DNA of 64,000 nucleotides from Treponema sp. (GCA_017940005.1 JAGAZO010000009.1:62001-126000); one strand, 5' to 3'; shown: positions 8,295 through 18,004, numbered from the stretch's first letter. Program-made: numbers and translations. Notes: generated by a model from the sequence alone, not told the origin.

Positions 8295-8323
8295 TTGCAA
8301 AAATCATCTATCTTAAGTATAGT
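8295..8323 (+). promoter_or_regulatory. Promoter of the rhodanese-like lipoprotein gene
   Basis: TTGCAA at 8295-8300, a 17-bp spacer and TATAGT at 8318-8323. The -10 ends 8 nt before the ATG at 8332 and there is no RBS. Confidence 0.6.
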
Positions 8324-8331
8324 TTTAAGTT

Positions 8332-9090
8332 ATGGCAAGAAAAAATTTTTTACTAAAAAATTTCAGCAGGGAGATTTCGTCTGCACGCATATTCGCAACA
8401 CACACATCGTTCGCGCTATGGCTGCTTGCAAGTTTCTTGCTGTTCACATCGTTTTTGCTTGCTTCATGTGCAAAAAATGCAGCGCTCGTACAGGTACAAC
8501 CTATTACAGAACGTAACGGTACAAGCTCTGCAACTATGCTTCCGCAAAAACAAGATGCACAAAGCATGTTGATGAGCAAATCTCCCATTACGCCGCGCAA
8601 TATTGATTCGTATTTATTTTTTGACGACTGTATCTATGTTGATGTTCGTTCCGCAAAAATGTTTTATGAAGAAGGGCACATTGCAGGTTTTACAAATATT
8701 CCATTCTACGGCTACATTGCAGATTTTCCAAACTCGCACAATGCGCTTTTTAAAATGACGCGGCGTGGCGGCACGTACTTGGGAGATGTAGGTTCATTTT
8801 CTGAAAATTATGAAGATGCTGCGAGTATCATATATGATATGCTTGACAAAAATAAAAACATCATCGCAATTTCTACAGCAGGTGTTGAATCGTGCTATTT
8901 TCTCAACTTGCTCGTGCAGCTTGGTTACGACGAAACGCGGCTGTACAATGCAGGCTGTTTTACAAACGGCATGGGAAACGACATTGCATACAAGACATAT
9001 CGCGATGCCCGCTACCTTGTGCATGGTATAGCATTGCCCGCAACAAATATCACGTACACGATTGACTCCCTCGCAAAAATAAAAGACTGA
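8332..9090 (+). CDS. Rhodanese-fold lipoprotein, probably catalytically inactive
   Basis: 252 aa. A long basic N-terminus and hydrophobic stretch end in the lipobox LASC (Cys at about 46). A rhodanese domain follows (about 95-225), recognisable from YVDVRSAKMFYEEGHIAGFTNIPF and a C-terminal LGYDETRLYNAGCF. The catalytic loop, normally CRxGxR-like, reads STAGVES: the active-site cysteine is replaced by serine. Sulfur transfer is therefore unlikely, and a binding or regulatory role on the outer face of the membrane is more plausible. It has its own promoter and may be translated from a leaderless mRNA. It is convergent with citF. Confidence 0.78.
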   Translation: MARKNFLLKNFSREISSARIFATHTSFALWLLASFLLFTSFLLASCAKNAALVQVQPITERNGTSSATMLPQKQDAQSMLMSKSPITPRNIDSYLFFDDCIYVDVRSAKMFYEEGHIAGFTNIPFYGYIADFPNSHNALFKMTRRGGTYLGDVGSFSENYEDAASIIYDMLDKNKNIIAISTAGVESCYFLNLLVQLGYDETRLYNAGCFTNGMGNDIAYKTYRDARYLVHGIALPATNITYTIDSLAKIKD

Positions 9091-9178
9091 CAGCGCAACG
9101 GCGTTCCGATTTTGCGCTCGTATTCGCTCATATCAATGTTCTCTGCAAGGCAATTTAAACATACACAAAAATACGAGC

Positions 9179-10738
9179 TTACTCGCTGTATTCAAACGCT
9201 TTGACTTGCCGCACAACATCCATGATTGTGCCGTCGCGCGCTTCGATTATGCCAACAATACGCTCGCCAAACTGCACCTTTTCAGGTGCTCCAGTAATGC
9301 TGTACGCAATGTCGCGGAGTTCCTCGATTTTTTTAAACGGCAAATCCACATTTTTCATCACTTCGAGCAAATCTGCACGCAGCGGATTTATCGCAATGCC
9401 GTAGTCAGTGATAACGACATCGACATTTTCGCCAGGTGTTGTTACTGTAGTAACGTCGGTGCAAACTGCGGGAATGCGTCCTTGAATGAGCGGCGTAATC
9501 ACTATTGTACATTTTGCACCAGCGGCTGTGTCAGGGTGACCGCCTTGCGCGCCAGTGAGCACGCCGTCAGAACCAACAACAACATTGCAGTTAAAATGCA
9601 CATCTACTTCAAGCGCGGCAAGAATCACAAAATCAAGCTTGTTCACGATTGCGCCTTTGTTGAACGGGTCTGCGTATTCGCCTGCTGAAATACGGTGATG
9701 GCGCGCAAGCTTTACGTTCTCGATTGCGTCAAGGTCAAAATCTTGCGTATCGAGCAAGCAGTCAACTTGGTCGTTGTTGAGCAAGTCGCACATCGGTTTT
9801 GTTAATCCGCCAACGCCGAATCTCATGCGAATGTTGCGCTCCTTCATCACTTTTGCAAGCGAAATCGTAGACGCAATCGATGCGCCGCCAACGCCTGTCT
9901 GATACGAAAAACCATCTTTGAAAAACGGTGTGTTTACGACAAATTGCGTGCAGTAATCTGCCATCATGAGTTTGCGCATGTCCGTCGTTGGCTTTGCCGC
10001 GCCTGTCGCAATTTTTGATGGGTCGCCAATAGAATCTACGACAACAACATAATCAACTTTTGTCATGGAAATGTGTGCAGGAAAATTCGGAAACGGCACA
10101 AGGCAGTCAGTGATTGCAACAACTCTGTCCGCATAATCGCTATCAACGATTGCATATGAGAGTACGCCGCAGTTTGCTTTACCGCCAATGCCGCGGCAGT
10201 TGCCGTATTCATCGCAACTTGGCACGCCGATAAATGCAATGTCTATATGCGTTTCGCCGCTTTCGATTGCGCGTACTCGTCCACCATGTGAGCGCATAAT
10301 TGCAAGCCCTTTGAGCTTACCGTTTGAGATTGCTTCGCCGATTTTTCCACGCACGCCCGATGACTGAATATTTGTGACAGTACCGTCTTCAAGATAGGGA
10401 ACAATTTGGTCGTGGGCTTTGCCAAGCGAGCTTGCGCAAATAGTGATGTTCTTTATGCCCATCTTGTGAATCTCTTCCATGACCATGTTTACCACATAGT
10501 CACCGTCACGAAAGTGATGATGGAAGCTCACCGTCATGCCGTCTCTGATGCCGCATTTTTCAAGCACCTCATGCAGCGTGGGCACAAGTTTTACATCATT
10601 TGAATTGATAACGCAATGCGTTTTTGGCCCGTCTTTTTTATATTCAAAGCCGTCGTAATAATTTGAGCCGTGAAATATTTCTTTGTTCGTCTGCGCAAGA
10701 ATGTCTTCCGGAATGTCTCTGCCAACTGCATTTATCAT
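9179..10738 (-). CDS. citF: Citrate lyase alpha subunit (citrate CoA-transferase)
   Basis: 519 aa, the usual CitF length. CitF moves the acetyl-ACP thiol group onto citrate (acetyl-[ACP]:citrate ACP transferase), the first half of citrate cleavage to oxaloacetate and acetate. Family segments are recognisable throughout, for example GMTVSFHHHFRDGDYV near the N-terminus, the IQSSGVRGKIGEAIS region and GGHPDTAAGAKCTI near the C-terminus. It is the last gene of the minus-strand tct-cit operon and overlaps the citE stop by one base (TAATG). It sits in the cytoplasm in the CitDEF complex. No defects are visible. Confidence 0.95.
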   Translation of the reverse strand: MINAVGRDIPEDILAQTNKEIFHGSNYYDGFEYKKDGPKTHCVINSNDVKLVPTLHEVLEKCGIRDGMTVSFHHHFRDGDYVVNMVMEEIHKMGIKNITICASSLGKAHDQIVPYLEDGTVTNIQSSGVRGKIGEAISNGKLKGLAIMRSHGGRVRAIESGETHIDIAFIGVPSCDEYGNCRGIGGKANCGVLSYAIVDSDYADRVVAITDCLVPFPNFPAHISMTKVDYVVVVDSIGDPSKIATGAAKPTTDMRKLMMADYCTQFVVNTPFFKDGFSYQTGVGGASIASTISLAKVMKERNIRMRFGVGGLTKPMCDLLNNDQVDCLLDTQDFDLDAIENVKLARHHRISAGEYADPFNKGAIVNKLDFVILAALEVDVHFNCNVVVGSDGVLTGAQGGHPDTAAGAKCTIVITPLIQGRIPAVCTDVTTVTTPGENVDVVITDYGIAINPLRADLLEVMKNVDLPFKKIEELRDIAYSITGAPEKVQFGERIVGIIEARDGTIMDVVRQVKAFEYSE

Positions 10739-11640
10739 TATAAATCCCCTTCATACATGCCAGCCGCTTTTGCAAGCGCAATTGTGCGTTTTGCACCGTC
10801 ATAAAATGCCTTGTCTATCATCTTGCCGTCTACGGTAAACACACCTATGCCCTTTGCTTTTTTGTCGTTGATTTCTTTGACAACTTTTTCTGCGAAAATA
10901 ACATCGGCGCTGCTCGGCGTAAATATTTCGTGCACAATGCTTATTTGGCGTGGATTGATAATCGACTTGCCGTCAAATCCCATAAGGCGGATTCTTTTAA
11001 CGTCCTTGCGAAAGCCGCGCTCATCGTCCAAATCTGTGTACACAGTGTCAAAACACTGAACGCCAGCAGCACGCGCCGCAATGATGATGAGCTGCCTGGC
11101 ACCCATGAGCTCTATGCCAGTACCAGTAAGATGCGTTTGCAAATCTTTTGTGTAGTCGCCACCAGAAAGCGCAATGCCAAACAAACGTTCAGACGCACGG
11201 CAAATTTCCAACGCCTGCATAACGCCCAACGCAGATTCGAGCGCGGCAACAATGAGCACTTCTCCTTCTGCGCGGCCAAATTCTTTTTCCGCTTTTGCAA
11301 TTTCTTCTTCGACAAGCTTTACATCGCCAGCTGTTTCTGTCTTTGGAATGCGAATTGAATCACAGCCGCCTGCAACAGCGCACCGAATGTCCTCTTTCCA
11401 ATATGGCGTGTCGAGTGCGTTTATTCGCACAACGCGTTCACATCCATGATAGTCGATTGTCTTTAATGCGTGATACAGCGAAAAGCGCGCAGCATCTTTT
11501 TGATTTTCTGCAACGGCATCTTCCAAATCCAGCATAATTGAGTCTGGTTTGTAAATGAACGGGTCTTTGATGAGCGCAGGTTTTTGTGCGTTTAAGAACA
11601 TCATTGTTCTGCGCAAGCGCTTTTTGTTCGGGTTATTCAT
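10738..11640 (-). CDS. citE: Citrate lyase beta subunit (citryl-ACP lyase)
   Basis: 300 aa, a normal CitE length, from the HpcH/HpaI aldolase superfamily. It cleaves citryl-ACP to oxaloacetate and acetyl-ACP. Visible motifs are the N-terminal RRTMMFLNAQ, DSIMLDLEDAV (acidic metal-binding segment), RVVRINA, the Glu-containing VAALESALGVM, SGGDYTKDL and GFDGKSIINPRQI. The start overlaps the citD stop (ATGA-type), so the two are translationally coupled. Confidence 0.95.
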   Translation of the reverse strand: MNNPNKKRLRRTMMFLNAQKPALIKDPFIYKPDSIMLDLEDAVAENQKDAARFSLYHALKTIDYHGCERVVRINALDTPYWKEDIRCAVAGGCDSIRIPKTETAGDVKLVEEEIAKAEKEFGRAEGEVLIVAALESALGVMQALEICRASERLFGIALSGGDYTKDLQTHLTGTGIELMGARQLIIIAARAAGVQCFDTVYTDLDDERGFRKDVKRIRLMGFDGKSIINPRQISIVHEIFTPSSADVIFAEKVVKEINDKKAKGIGVFTVDGKMIDKAFYDGAKRTIALAKAAGMYEGDL

Positions 11641-11936
11641 CGTATGTCACTTCCCCACGGCAAGCCGTCGAATTGTCCAACAGAACGGTATGCAGCAGCT
11701 TCAACGCGCGCTTTGATTGTGCAGTCAAGCGCACCTTTGTCAACGATAGAAATCTTTACGTTGTCGATATGCAGATTGCGCAACGTGTCGAACACTACTT
11801 TGCGAATTTGATTGCCAAACTGATGGATGACAACGCTGTCAAGTGAAAACTCTATGCCGCTGTTGCAAGGCTCAAGCGTGACCATGCAGTCGCTCGATTC
11901 TAATGTTCCAGCAACAGCAGGATTTTTGATTTCCAT
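11637..11936 (-). CDS. citD: Citrate lyase gamma subunit (acyl carrier protein)
   Basis: 99 aa, the typical CitD length. The start at 11936 has a GGAG RBS. The N-terminus (NPAVAGTLESSD) places Ser14 at the position that receives the 2'-(5''-phosphoribosyl)-3'-dephospho-CoA group from CitX in known CitD proteins. The C-terminal DKGALDCTIKARVEAA is also characteristic. It carries the acetyl or citryl thioester for CitE and CitF. The frame extends to 12092, but conservation and the RBS support the shorter form. It lies 121 bp after tctA in the same operon. Confidence 0.93.
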   Translation of the reverse strand: MEIKNPAVAGTLESSDCMVTLEPCNSGIEFSLDSVVIHQFGNQIRKVVFDTLRNLHIDNVKISIVDKGALDCTIKARVEAAAYRSVGQFDGLPWGSDIR

Positions 11937-12057
11937 AAGGTATCTCCAACTTGCCGCATTCGTGCGACATGTTCGTATCATAAAGTGCCATGCGGAGCTC
12001 TGCAAGCCGCCATGCGCAGTGACACGCATTTGTATCGTGCACACTGCATTGCACCTG

Positions 12058-13560
12058 TTATGCGCTCGCCTTTTTCTCCCGCATTGCCGCAATTTTTCCT
12101 CGTATGAGCGGCAAAAAAATCACCCCGATTGTGAGCGCAATCAAAACTTTGCACAGCGGAGATGCAACAAAAATGTGCAAGTCGCCGTTATGTATTTTGT
12201 ACGCGCGTCTAAAATATTGCTCCATGTTCGTGCCGACAATACACGCAAGCACGAGCGGGCTTGTGGGAAATTTTGCTTTTGACAAAAAGTATCCCATAAT
12301 GCCAAAGATGAGTAGCAAATAAAAATCGAACGCCATATTGCCAAGCGCATATGTGCCAATAAACGTAAGTGCAAGCACAATCGGGTACAGCACTTTTGGC
12401 GGAACGGCAAGCACGCGCACAAGCAAGCCCGCCATCGGAATGTTTACGATTGCAAGAATGATGTTGCCCACGAACATGCTCGCAATCAATCCCCACACAA
12501 TCGTTGACTGCTGCTGAAAAAGCATTGGACCAGGCTGCAAGCCAAGCATGATGAGCGCGCCCATCATAACTGCTGTTGTGCCTGAACCAGGTACGCCGAG
12601 CGCGAGCATGGGAATCATTGCGCCAACTGATGCGGCATTATTTGCAGACTCAGGCGCCGCCACGCCATCGATTGCGCCTTTGCCAAATTTTTCTGGCTGC
12701 TTTGAAAACTGCTTTTGCGTGTTGTACGCCATAATGCTTGCAACAGTGCCGCCCGCGCCCGGCAACACACCAATGATAAAGCCAAGCGGTGAGCTTCTGA
12801 AAATTGCGCCTGCGCTCATTTTCCATTCTTCTTTAGAAATCCAAATTTTGCCGAATTTTGTTTGCAGCTGCTTTTTGCCTTCGTTGATTTTTTTGAAACT
12901 TTTGAGCACTTCGCCAAATGCAAACACTGCAATGATGACAACAAGAAAATCTATACCGCCTTGCAACGACAAAAGTTTGAACGTAAAGCGCGACACGCCC
13001 GATTGCGGGTCAGTGCCCACTGTGCTTATCATTAAGCCGATAATCATCATGATAAAGCCTTTAAGACGCTGCTCCTCCATAATGGCCGTCGCAGTGAGTG
13101 CAAACACGTACAATAAAAAATATTCAGCAGGTCCAAACTTGAGCGCAAAACGAGAAACGGGAATGGCAAGAAACACCATGAACACTGTCGCAATAGTACC
13201 GCCGATAAATGACGCAATCGCAGAAATAGCAAGTGCCGCTTCCGCTTTGCCGTTTTGACTCATGGGAAAACCGTCCCACGAGGCTGCAATGGCGGCACCA
13301 TCACCCGGCGTGTTAATCAAAATAGATGAGCGCGAGCCGCCGTACATGGCGCCGTAATACACACCCGCCATAGTGATGAGCGCGGCAACCGGTCCCATCG
13401 TAAATGTAAGCGGCAAAAGCACCGCGACGCCTGTTGCAGGTCCAAGTCCTGGCAACATGCCAATAATCGTTCCAAGCACGCCGCCGAGCGTTACCCACAG
13501 CACGTTCATCGGCTGCAATGCAACAGTAAAACCGTGCATCAATAATTGCAAGCTGTCCAT
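12058..13560 (-). CDS. tctA: Tripartite tricarboxylate transporter, large membrane subunit
   Basis: 500 aa from the ATG at 13560 (an in-frame TTG lies at 13563), the usual TctA length, with about 10-12 TM helices. The conserved N-terminal GTIIGMLPGLGPATGVAVLLPLTF and the internal inverted counterpart GFIIGVLPGAGGTVASIMAYN are present, as are the PGDGAA and PGSGTTAVMMGAL segments. It uses the ion gradient to import tricarboxylates delivered by TctC. Here the neighbouring citDEF genes make citrate the likely substrate. RBS AGAGG. Preceded by tctB. Confidence 0.93.
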   Translation of the reverse strand: MDSLQLLMHGFTVALQPMNVLWVTLGGVLGTIIGMLPGLGPATGVAVLLPLTFTMGPVAALITMAGVYYGAMYGGSRSSILINTPGDGAAIAASWDGFPMSQNGKAEAALAISAIASFIGGTIATVFMVFLAIPVSRFALKFGPAEYFLLYVFALTATAIMEEQRLKGFIMMIIGLMISTVGTDPQSGVSRFTFKLLSLQGGIDFLVVIIAVFAFGEVLKSFKKINEGKKQLQTKFGKIWISKEEWKMSAGAIFRSSPLGFIIGVLPGAGGTVASIMAYNTQKQFSKQPEKFGKGAIDGVAAPESANNAASVGAMIPMLALGVPGSGTTAVMMGALIMLGLQPGPMLFQQQSTIVWGLIASMFVGNIILAIVNIPMAGLLVRVLAVPPKVLYPIVLALTFIGTYALGNMAFDFYLLLIFGIMGYFLSKAKFPTSPLVLACIVGTNMEQYFRRAYKIHNGDLHIFVASPLCKVLIALTIGVIFLPLIRGKIAAMREKKASA

Positions 13561-13619
13561 CAAAACCTCTTTTATTAAATCTCTAAAAAACTTGACGAGC
13601 GCAAATCTTTAGAGACGCC

Positions 13620-14087
13620 TTATACAAAACCGAGCGGCGAACGCGGCAAAATAATGCCGAGCATGCGGTCGAAAATAACATATATGATAACTGAAAAAGT
13701 AACGGAAATAATCACTCCTTTTTTCCATACTTTGAAGCCGTCAAAGATAAACAATTCGAGCAGCACAAAAAGTATTGTAGAAATCACGTAGCCAATCGGT
13801 TCAAACAGCAGCGCATAGAGCACGCCGTTTGCGATTGTGAGCGCAATTTGCTTTTCGCTTTTGCCAAACGAAATTTTGTCGGACTGTTCGCCAGTAGCTT
13901 TTTGTGCATATATTTCTTTAATCAGCAGAATAATGCCAAGAATGATAAGCAGAATTCCCAACATGGCAGGAAAAATTTTCGGCTCGTTGGGGCGGCCGAG
14001 CGCTGCTTTCGGCAGCATAAACGTAGCGATTGTATACACACCGCCAAGCACTGTTACAAACAATGCTGATAAAAATGAAAGCGACAT
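13620..14087 (-). CDS. tctB: Tripartite tricarboxylate transporter, small membrane subunit
   Basis: 155 aa with four predicted TM helices (about 5-27, 40-58, 83-117, 122-145) and a charged cytoplasmic loop at about 60-80, as in TctB proteins. It partners TctA in the citrate importer. The start has a GGAGG RBS. Sequence conservation in this family is low, so the assignment rests on size, topology and its position between tctC and tctA. Confidence 0.88.
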   Translation of the reverse strand: MSLSFLSALFVTVLGGVYTIATFMLPKAALGRPNEPKIFPAMLGILLIILGIILLIKEIYAQKATGEQSDKISFGKSEKQIALTIANGVLYALLFEPIGYVISTILFVLLELFIFDGFKVWKKGVIISVTFSVIIYVIFDRMLGIILPRSPLGFV

Positions 14088-14149
14088 GAAACCTCCAGAC
14101 GCTCATTAAAAAAGTTGTCTGCGGAGCAGACACCCCGCAGACCGCATGT

Positions 14150-15160
14150 CTATTTTGCAAGCATGCCTATTGCGCGCATAACACCGATATATTCCTCTTC
14201 TGTTTTTTCAAGGAATTGCTCAAACTCTGGCGCGTCAAGATAAATGTCATCCCATCCGTACTGCTCGCAAACAGCTTGCCATTCAGGTGTTTCGTGCAAG
14301 CGTTTAAGCGCATCGCGCCAGTAGTCTACCGCGTAGTCGGGCATTTCTGGTGCACCGAACAAGCCGCGCCAGTTGATAAATGTAGCGTTGATGCCGCTTT
14401 CAATGCATGTCGGAATGTCGCCCTTTACGCCTGTGCCAATTCTGCGGTCAGCAGTTTGCGCGAGGCAGCGCAGGTCGCCGCTTTCTACCAGCCCCATAAC
14501 ATCTGCAAGGCTTGTCGAGAACAAATCAATGTGACCGCCGAGCAGCTGTGTTGTACCATCGTCGTCGAAAGCAACGTAGTCAATTTGGTCGAGATTCTGT
14601 ACGCCGTCCGCCTGCGCAATGATAAGAAACTGCACATGGTCCATTGAGCCCACAGCAGACGTGCCGCCAATTTTTACAGATTTAGGATCACGTTTAAGCG
14701 CAGCCATGACGTCGTTGATTGTTTTGTATGGAGAATCTGCTTTTACCACGAATGCTGCGTAGTCTGCAATAAGACGTGCAAGCGGTTTTGTGTCGCGGAA
14801 TCCGTACTGGCTTGTGCCATTTAAATTGAAGAATAAAATTGGCGGCGAGTACACGGTGATTGTGCGCACGTCGTCTTTCTTCGCCTGCAATGTTGCAAGA
14901 TGAACAGCACCGCCCGCGCCTGGTGCATTGCGCACAGGCATGGGCACGTTTACGATTTTTGTGTCGCCGAGCACTTTTGCCACAGTGCGAATTGTTAAAT
15001 CCCAACCGCCTCCTGCGCCCGCAGGTGCTACAAAATCAAGATTTCCCGAAGGATAATTCGCTGCACTGGAGCCACCTTTTTTCTCACAACTCATTACAAA
15101 CAACGACAAAACTAAAAGTAAGGATACAAGTGCCGTTTTACTAAAACAAACTCTTTTCAT
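14150..15160 (-). CDS. tctC: Tripartite tricarboxylate transporter substrate-binding lipoprotein
   Basis: 336 aa. A lipoprotein signal with lipobox VMSC (Cys at about 25) anchors a Bug-type periplasmic binding protein. Family features are LDFVAPAGAGGGWDLTIRTVAKVL, the NAPGAGGAVHLATL loop and the GTSAVGSMDHVQFLI segment. TctC proteins bind citrate and other tricarboxylates and deliver them to TctAB. Lipid anchoring fits a spirochaete, where many periplasmic binding proteins are lipoproteins. It is the first gene of the six-gene operon, with a GGAGG RBS and a promoter at 15197-15225. Confidence 0.93.
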   Translation of the reverse strand: MKRVCFSKTALVSLLLVLSLFVMSCEKKGGSSAANYPSGNLDFVAPAGAGGGWDLTIRTVAKVLGDTKIVNVPMPVRNAPGAGGAVHLATLQAKKDDVRTITVYSPPILFFNLNGTSQYGFRDTKPLARLIADYAAFVVKADSPYKTINDVMAALKRDPKSVKIGGTSAVGSMDHVQFLIIAQADGVQNLDQIDYVAFDDDGTTQLLGGHIDLFSTSLADVMGLVESGDLRCLAQTADRRIGTGVKGDIPTCIESGINATFINWRGLFGAPEMPDYAVDYWRDALKRLHETPEWQAVCEQYGWDDIYLDAPEFEQFLEKTEEEYIGVMRAIGMLAK

Positions 15161-15196
15161 GTATTATTCCTCCACTAATTTGAATAATTATTTATT

Positions 15197-15225
15197 ATTT
15201 TAATACAGTTTTTATCAAAAAGCAA
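15197..15225 (-). promoter_or_regulatory. Promoter of the tctCBA-citDEF operon
   Basis: TTGCTT (plus-strand 15220-15225), a 17-bp spacer and TAAAAT (15197-15202) precede an AT-rich leader of about 30 nt with GGAGG. About 40 bp upstream an 11-bp palindrome GGTATTATACC (15261-15271) could be an operator. Confidence 0.5.
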
Positions 15226-15394
15226 TTAATTTTTTATGCATGTTGTGGAGGAATGCAAGTGGTATTATACCGTGGTAAATGTGACGGAACCCCGCCCAAA
15301 TCAACGCTCTTTTCAAGCAACAAGTTAAAATACTTTCATTATAGATTGCAGCCTGGAGAGATACAGTAAACTGTTACACGAACAAAAAAGTATC

Positions 15395-16273
15395 TTATCT
15401 GATACGATTATAATCAATCAGTTCGGGGTGATATTCAAAGTGCATGTTGTCCCAGATTATCCACTTGCCGCCCCAGATGAATCCTTCCGCCTCGAACGCT
15501 TGTATCACTTTGAGCGGCGGCATCCAGCGCTTGTCGAGCGGGAGCGTCATCCAGCCGTCGGGGTCTATGTCGCGCCGCCATGCCCAGTAGATGTTTTTTT
15601 GCCCCCAGCCGCGCGGCAAAATATCTACCGCAATGCCGTAGCTGTGAAACGAGCGCGAAGCCCTATCGCCGATTTCGCGCCAGTTGTAGCTGTCCACACG
15701 CGAAAGCTCGTCAACAAACTGCCGCACTTCCGCGTCTGATTTTGCAAGCTCTCTGATGCGGTTTTCCACGCGCGCAAGCGGCTCGAAAATCCATTCGTGT
15801 GCGTTCGTATATTTGCCAAGAAACGCCACTTGCTTGATGTGCGCTTCTGTTTTTTGCCGCGTCTCCGCATCGTAAATGGCATTGAAAAAATAGAGCGAGG
15901 AGCCTGCCTGCTGCGAGCGATTTTCCGCAGACGAAAATGTGCGTATACGCTGCACCTCTTCGTCGGAAAAATTTGACGGGTTAGGAATTTCTTTTGCGTA
16001 TTGATAAAACAGCGTCCAGTATGATTCTTGCTCGTCGAGTTTTTCTTTTGGCAGCATTTTTCCGTTTGCCCAATAGAGCGTTGTAGCCGTTCCATCTGCG
16101 CGCGTCACGATGATTTTATAGTCGCGAACGCTCGCGTCATATGTTGCATCAAAGCGCACGGTCGGATACGCGCGGCGCAAAATGCGCAAATTTTCTGGTT
16201 CACGCGGGACGGCAAAAAGCGGCACAGTAAAAAAAAGCACTATGAGCTGGCAATACCAAAGATGTGTTTTCAT
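15395..16273 (-). CDS. M15-family (VanY-like) peptidase, exported
   Basis: 292 aa. A signal peptide (about 1-21, cleavage near LFAVP) is followed by about 170 aa of uncharacterised sequence. The C-terminal zinc carboxypeptidase domain of the M15 group carries SFHSYGIAVD (His210 and Asp217 as metal ligands) and WDNMHFEYHP (His278). These enzymes trim D-Ala or cross-bridge residues in peptidoglycan stem peptides, so a periplasmic cell-wall role is likely. No strong RBS is visible at the ATG. It is 235 bp from the tct operon start and appears to be an independent unit. Confidence 0.85.
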   Translation of the reverse strand: MKTHLWYCQLIVLFFTVPLFAVPREPENLRILRRAYPTVRFDATYDASVRDYKIIVTRADGTATTLYWANGKMLPKEKLDEQESYWTLFYQYAKEIPNPSNFSDEEVQRIRTFSSAENRSQQAGSSLYFFNAIYDAETRQKTEAHIKQVAFLGKYTNAHEWIFEPLARVENRIRELAKSDAEVRQFVDELSRVDSYNWREIGDRASRSFHSYGIAVDILPRGWGQKNIYWAWRRDIDPDGWMTLPLDKRWMPPLKVIQAFEAEGFIWGGKWIIWDNMHFEYHPELIDYNRIR

Positions 16274-16461
16274 GCAAGAAAAACAAAGGCAGACACAATT
16301 TTGTTACAGCACAGCCGTACTGTCGATGCAGTATCGCATATGCATTTTACTACCGCAAAGACATGATAAATTTATACGTAGACGAAAGTGTTAAAAAAAA
16401 ATAAAATAAAATGCATGTGTGTGCTTACACGCCATTGCATACTTTTGTTTGAGAGGTTTTT

Positions 16462-17952
16462 ATGCACGCAGAAGAGATGCTTAACGCAACAGGTACTGCA
16501 AATGCGCTTTTCACAGATTTTTATGAATTAACAATGGCACAAGGCTATTGGAAAAAAAGCATGAACCAAGAAGTTGTGTTTGACATGTTTTTTAGAAAGC
16601 AGCCTTGGGCGGGCGGATTTTCCGTTCTTGCAGGAAACGAAACGTTGCTCGATGCAATAACACAATTTCACTTTTCAAGCAACGACATTGACTATCTTGC
16701 ATCACAAAAACTGTTTGACGATGATTTTTTAGCTTATCTTAAAAATTTTAAATTTCACGGTGACATATACATGATGGATGAAGGCTCTATTATTTTCCCG
16801 CAAGAGCCGCTTGCCCGCGTCCACGCGCCGCTCATTGAAGCACAAATTGTTGAAGGAGTAATTTTAAATCTTATTAATTTTCAAAGCCTTATCGCTACAA
16901 AAACTGCACGGGTATGGCTTGCGTCGAATAAAGGCAACATCATGGAATTTGGTTTGCGCAGAGCACAAGGCGTGAACGGTGCCATGAGCGCATCGCGTGC
17001 AGCGTTTATTGGCGGCGCATCAGGCACATCAAACACGCTTGCGGGAAAACTGTTCAATGTACCTGTAATGGGAACTATGGCTCACTCGTGGATAATGTCA
17101 TTTCCTACAGAGCTTGAATCGTTTCGCGCTTATGCAGAAATGTATCCGCAAAATTCTGTTTTTCTTATCGACACATATGATACGCTTAAATCCGGTATCA
17201 AAAATGCAATCATTGCGGGAAAAGAACTTGCAGAAAAAGGTTACAATTTCGGCGTGCGTCTCGACTCGGGCGACATTGCATATCTTTCAAAAGAAGTGCG
17301 TAAAGCGCTTGATAGCGCAAATCTTCCACACGCAAAAATATCTGTCTCAAACGAACTTACAGAAGACATCATCTGCGCACTCATTGCACAAAATGTCCCC
17401 ATAGATAGCTGGGGTGTTGGCACACATATGGTCACCGGCGGCACAGAATCATCTTTTACCGGTGTATACAAACTTGCCGCGCGACACGACAAAGCAACCA
17501 ATAAAATGATGCCCGCAATGAAATTTTCAGATAACCCTGCAAAAACAACAAACCCTGGCGTCAAAAATGTTTTCCGCATTTACGATGAAAAAGGTATGGC
17601 AAAAGCAGATATTATTGCGCTAGAAGGCGAAATTATTGAAGCTGGAAAAGAATATCATTTTTATCATCCAGCAGTTGATTACCGTCAATTTGCATTCACT
17701 GCTGCACGCGTTGAACCGCTTTTAAAAAAGCGTCTTGCACAGGGCGAACGAACGCATGCACGCCTTTTAGATAAAGAACAACTCCCTATAAGCCGTGCAG
17801 TCATGGAAAAACAGCTGAATACGCTCGACGAATCGTACAAACGCCTGCTCAATCCGCACATTTACAAAGTGTCGCTCACAGAAACACTCAAAGATATGAA
17901 GCTTGAATTTATAAACAAGAATATAGCACGGAAAAAAGGAACAAGCATATAA
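16462..17952 (+). CDS. pncB: Nicotinate phosphoribosyltransferase
   Basis: 496 aa, typical of the longer bacterial NAPRTase type. It converts nicotinate, PRPP and ATP to nicotinate mononucleotide in NAD salvage. Visible family features are FTDFYELTMAQGY near the N-terminus, MEFGLRRAQG, the phosphate-binding GGASGTSNTLAG, GTMAHSW with the catalytic-loop His, the GVRLDSGD segment and a WGVGTHMVTGG loop. RBS GAGAGG. It is followed by a hairpin-rich repeat and stands alone transcriptionally. Confidence 0.94.
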   Translation: MHAEEMLNATGTANALFTDFYELTMAQGYWKKSMNQEVVFDMFFRKQPWAGGFSVLAGNETLLDAITQFHFSSNDIDYLASQKLFDDDFLAYLKNFKFHGDIYMMDEGSIIFPQEPLARVHAPLIEAQIVEGVILNLINFQSLIATKTARVWLASNKGNIMEFGLRRAQGVNGAMSASRAAFIGGASGTSNTLAGKLFNVPVMGTMAHSWIMSFPTELESFRAYAEMYPQNSVFLIDTYDTLKSGIKNAIIAGKELAEKGYNFGVRLDSGDIAYLSKEVRKALDSANLPHAKISVSNELTEDIICALIAQNVPIDSWGVGTHMVTGGTESSFTGVYKLAARHDKATNKMMPAMKFSDNPAKTTNPGVKNVFRIYDEKGMAKADIIALEGEIIEAGKEYHFYHPAVDYRQFAFTAARVEPLLKKRLAQGERTHARLLDKEQLPISRAVMEKQLNTLDESYKRLLNPHIYKVSLTETLKDMKLEFINKNIARKKGTSI

Positions 17953-18004
17953 AAAGTGAAGTTTCCTGCAGTGTTGCATTTTAAAGTGAGCAAGCACGGG
18001 GCGT

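Noticed and set aside
12548-13258. Open frame (236 codons) opposite tctA
   Set aside because: Antisense shadow caused by codon bias; no initiation signals.
17953-18004. Riboswitch 3' of pncB or upstream of the antiporter
   Set aside because: No recognised riboswitch consensus; the hairpins fit REP-like or terminator elements better.
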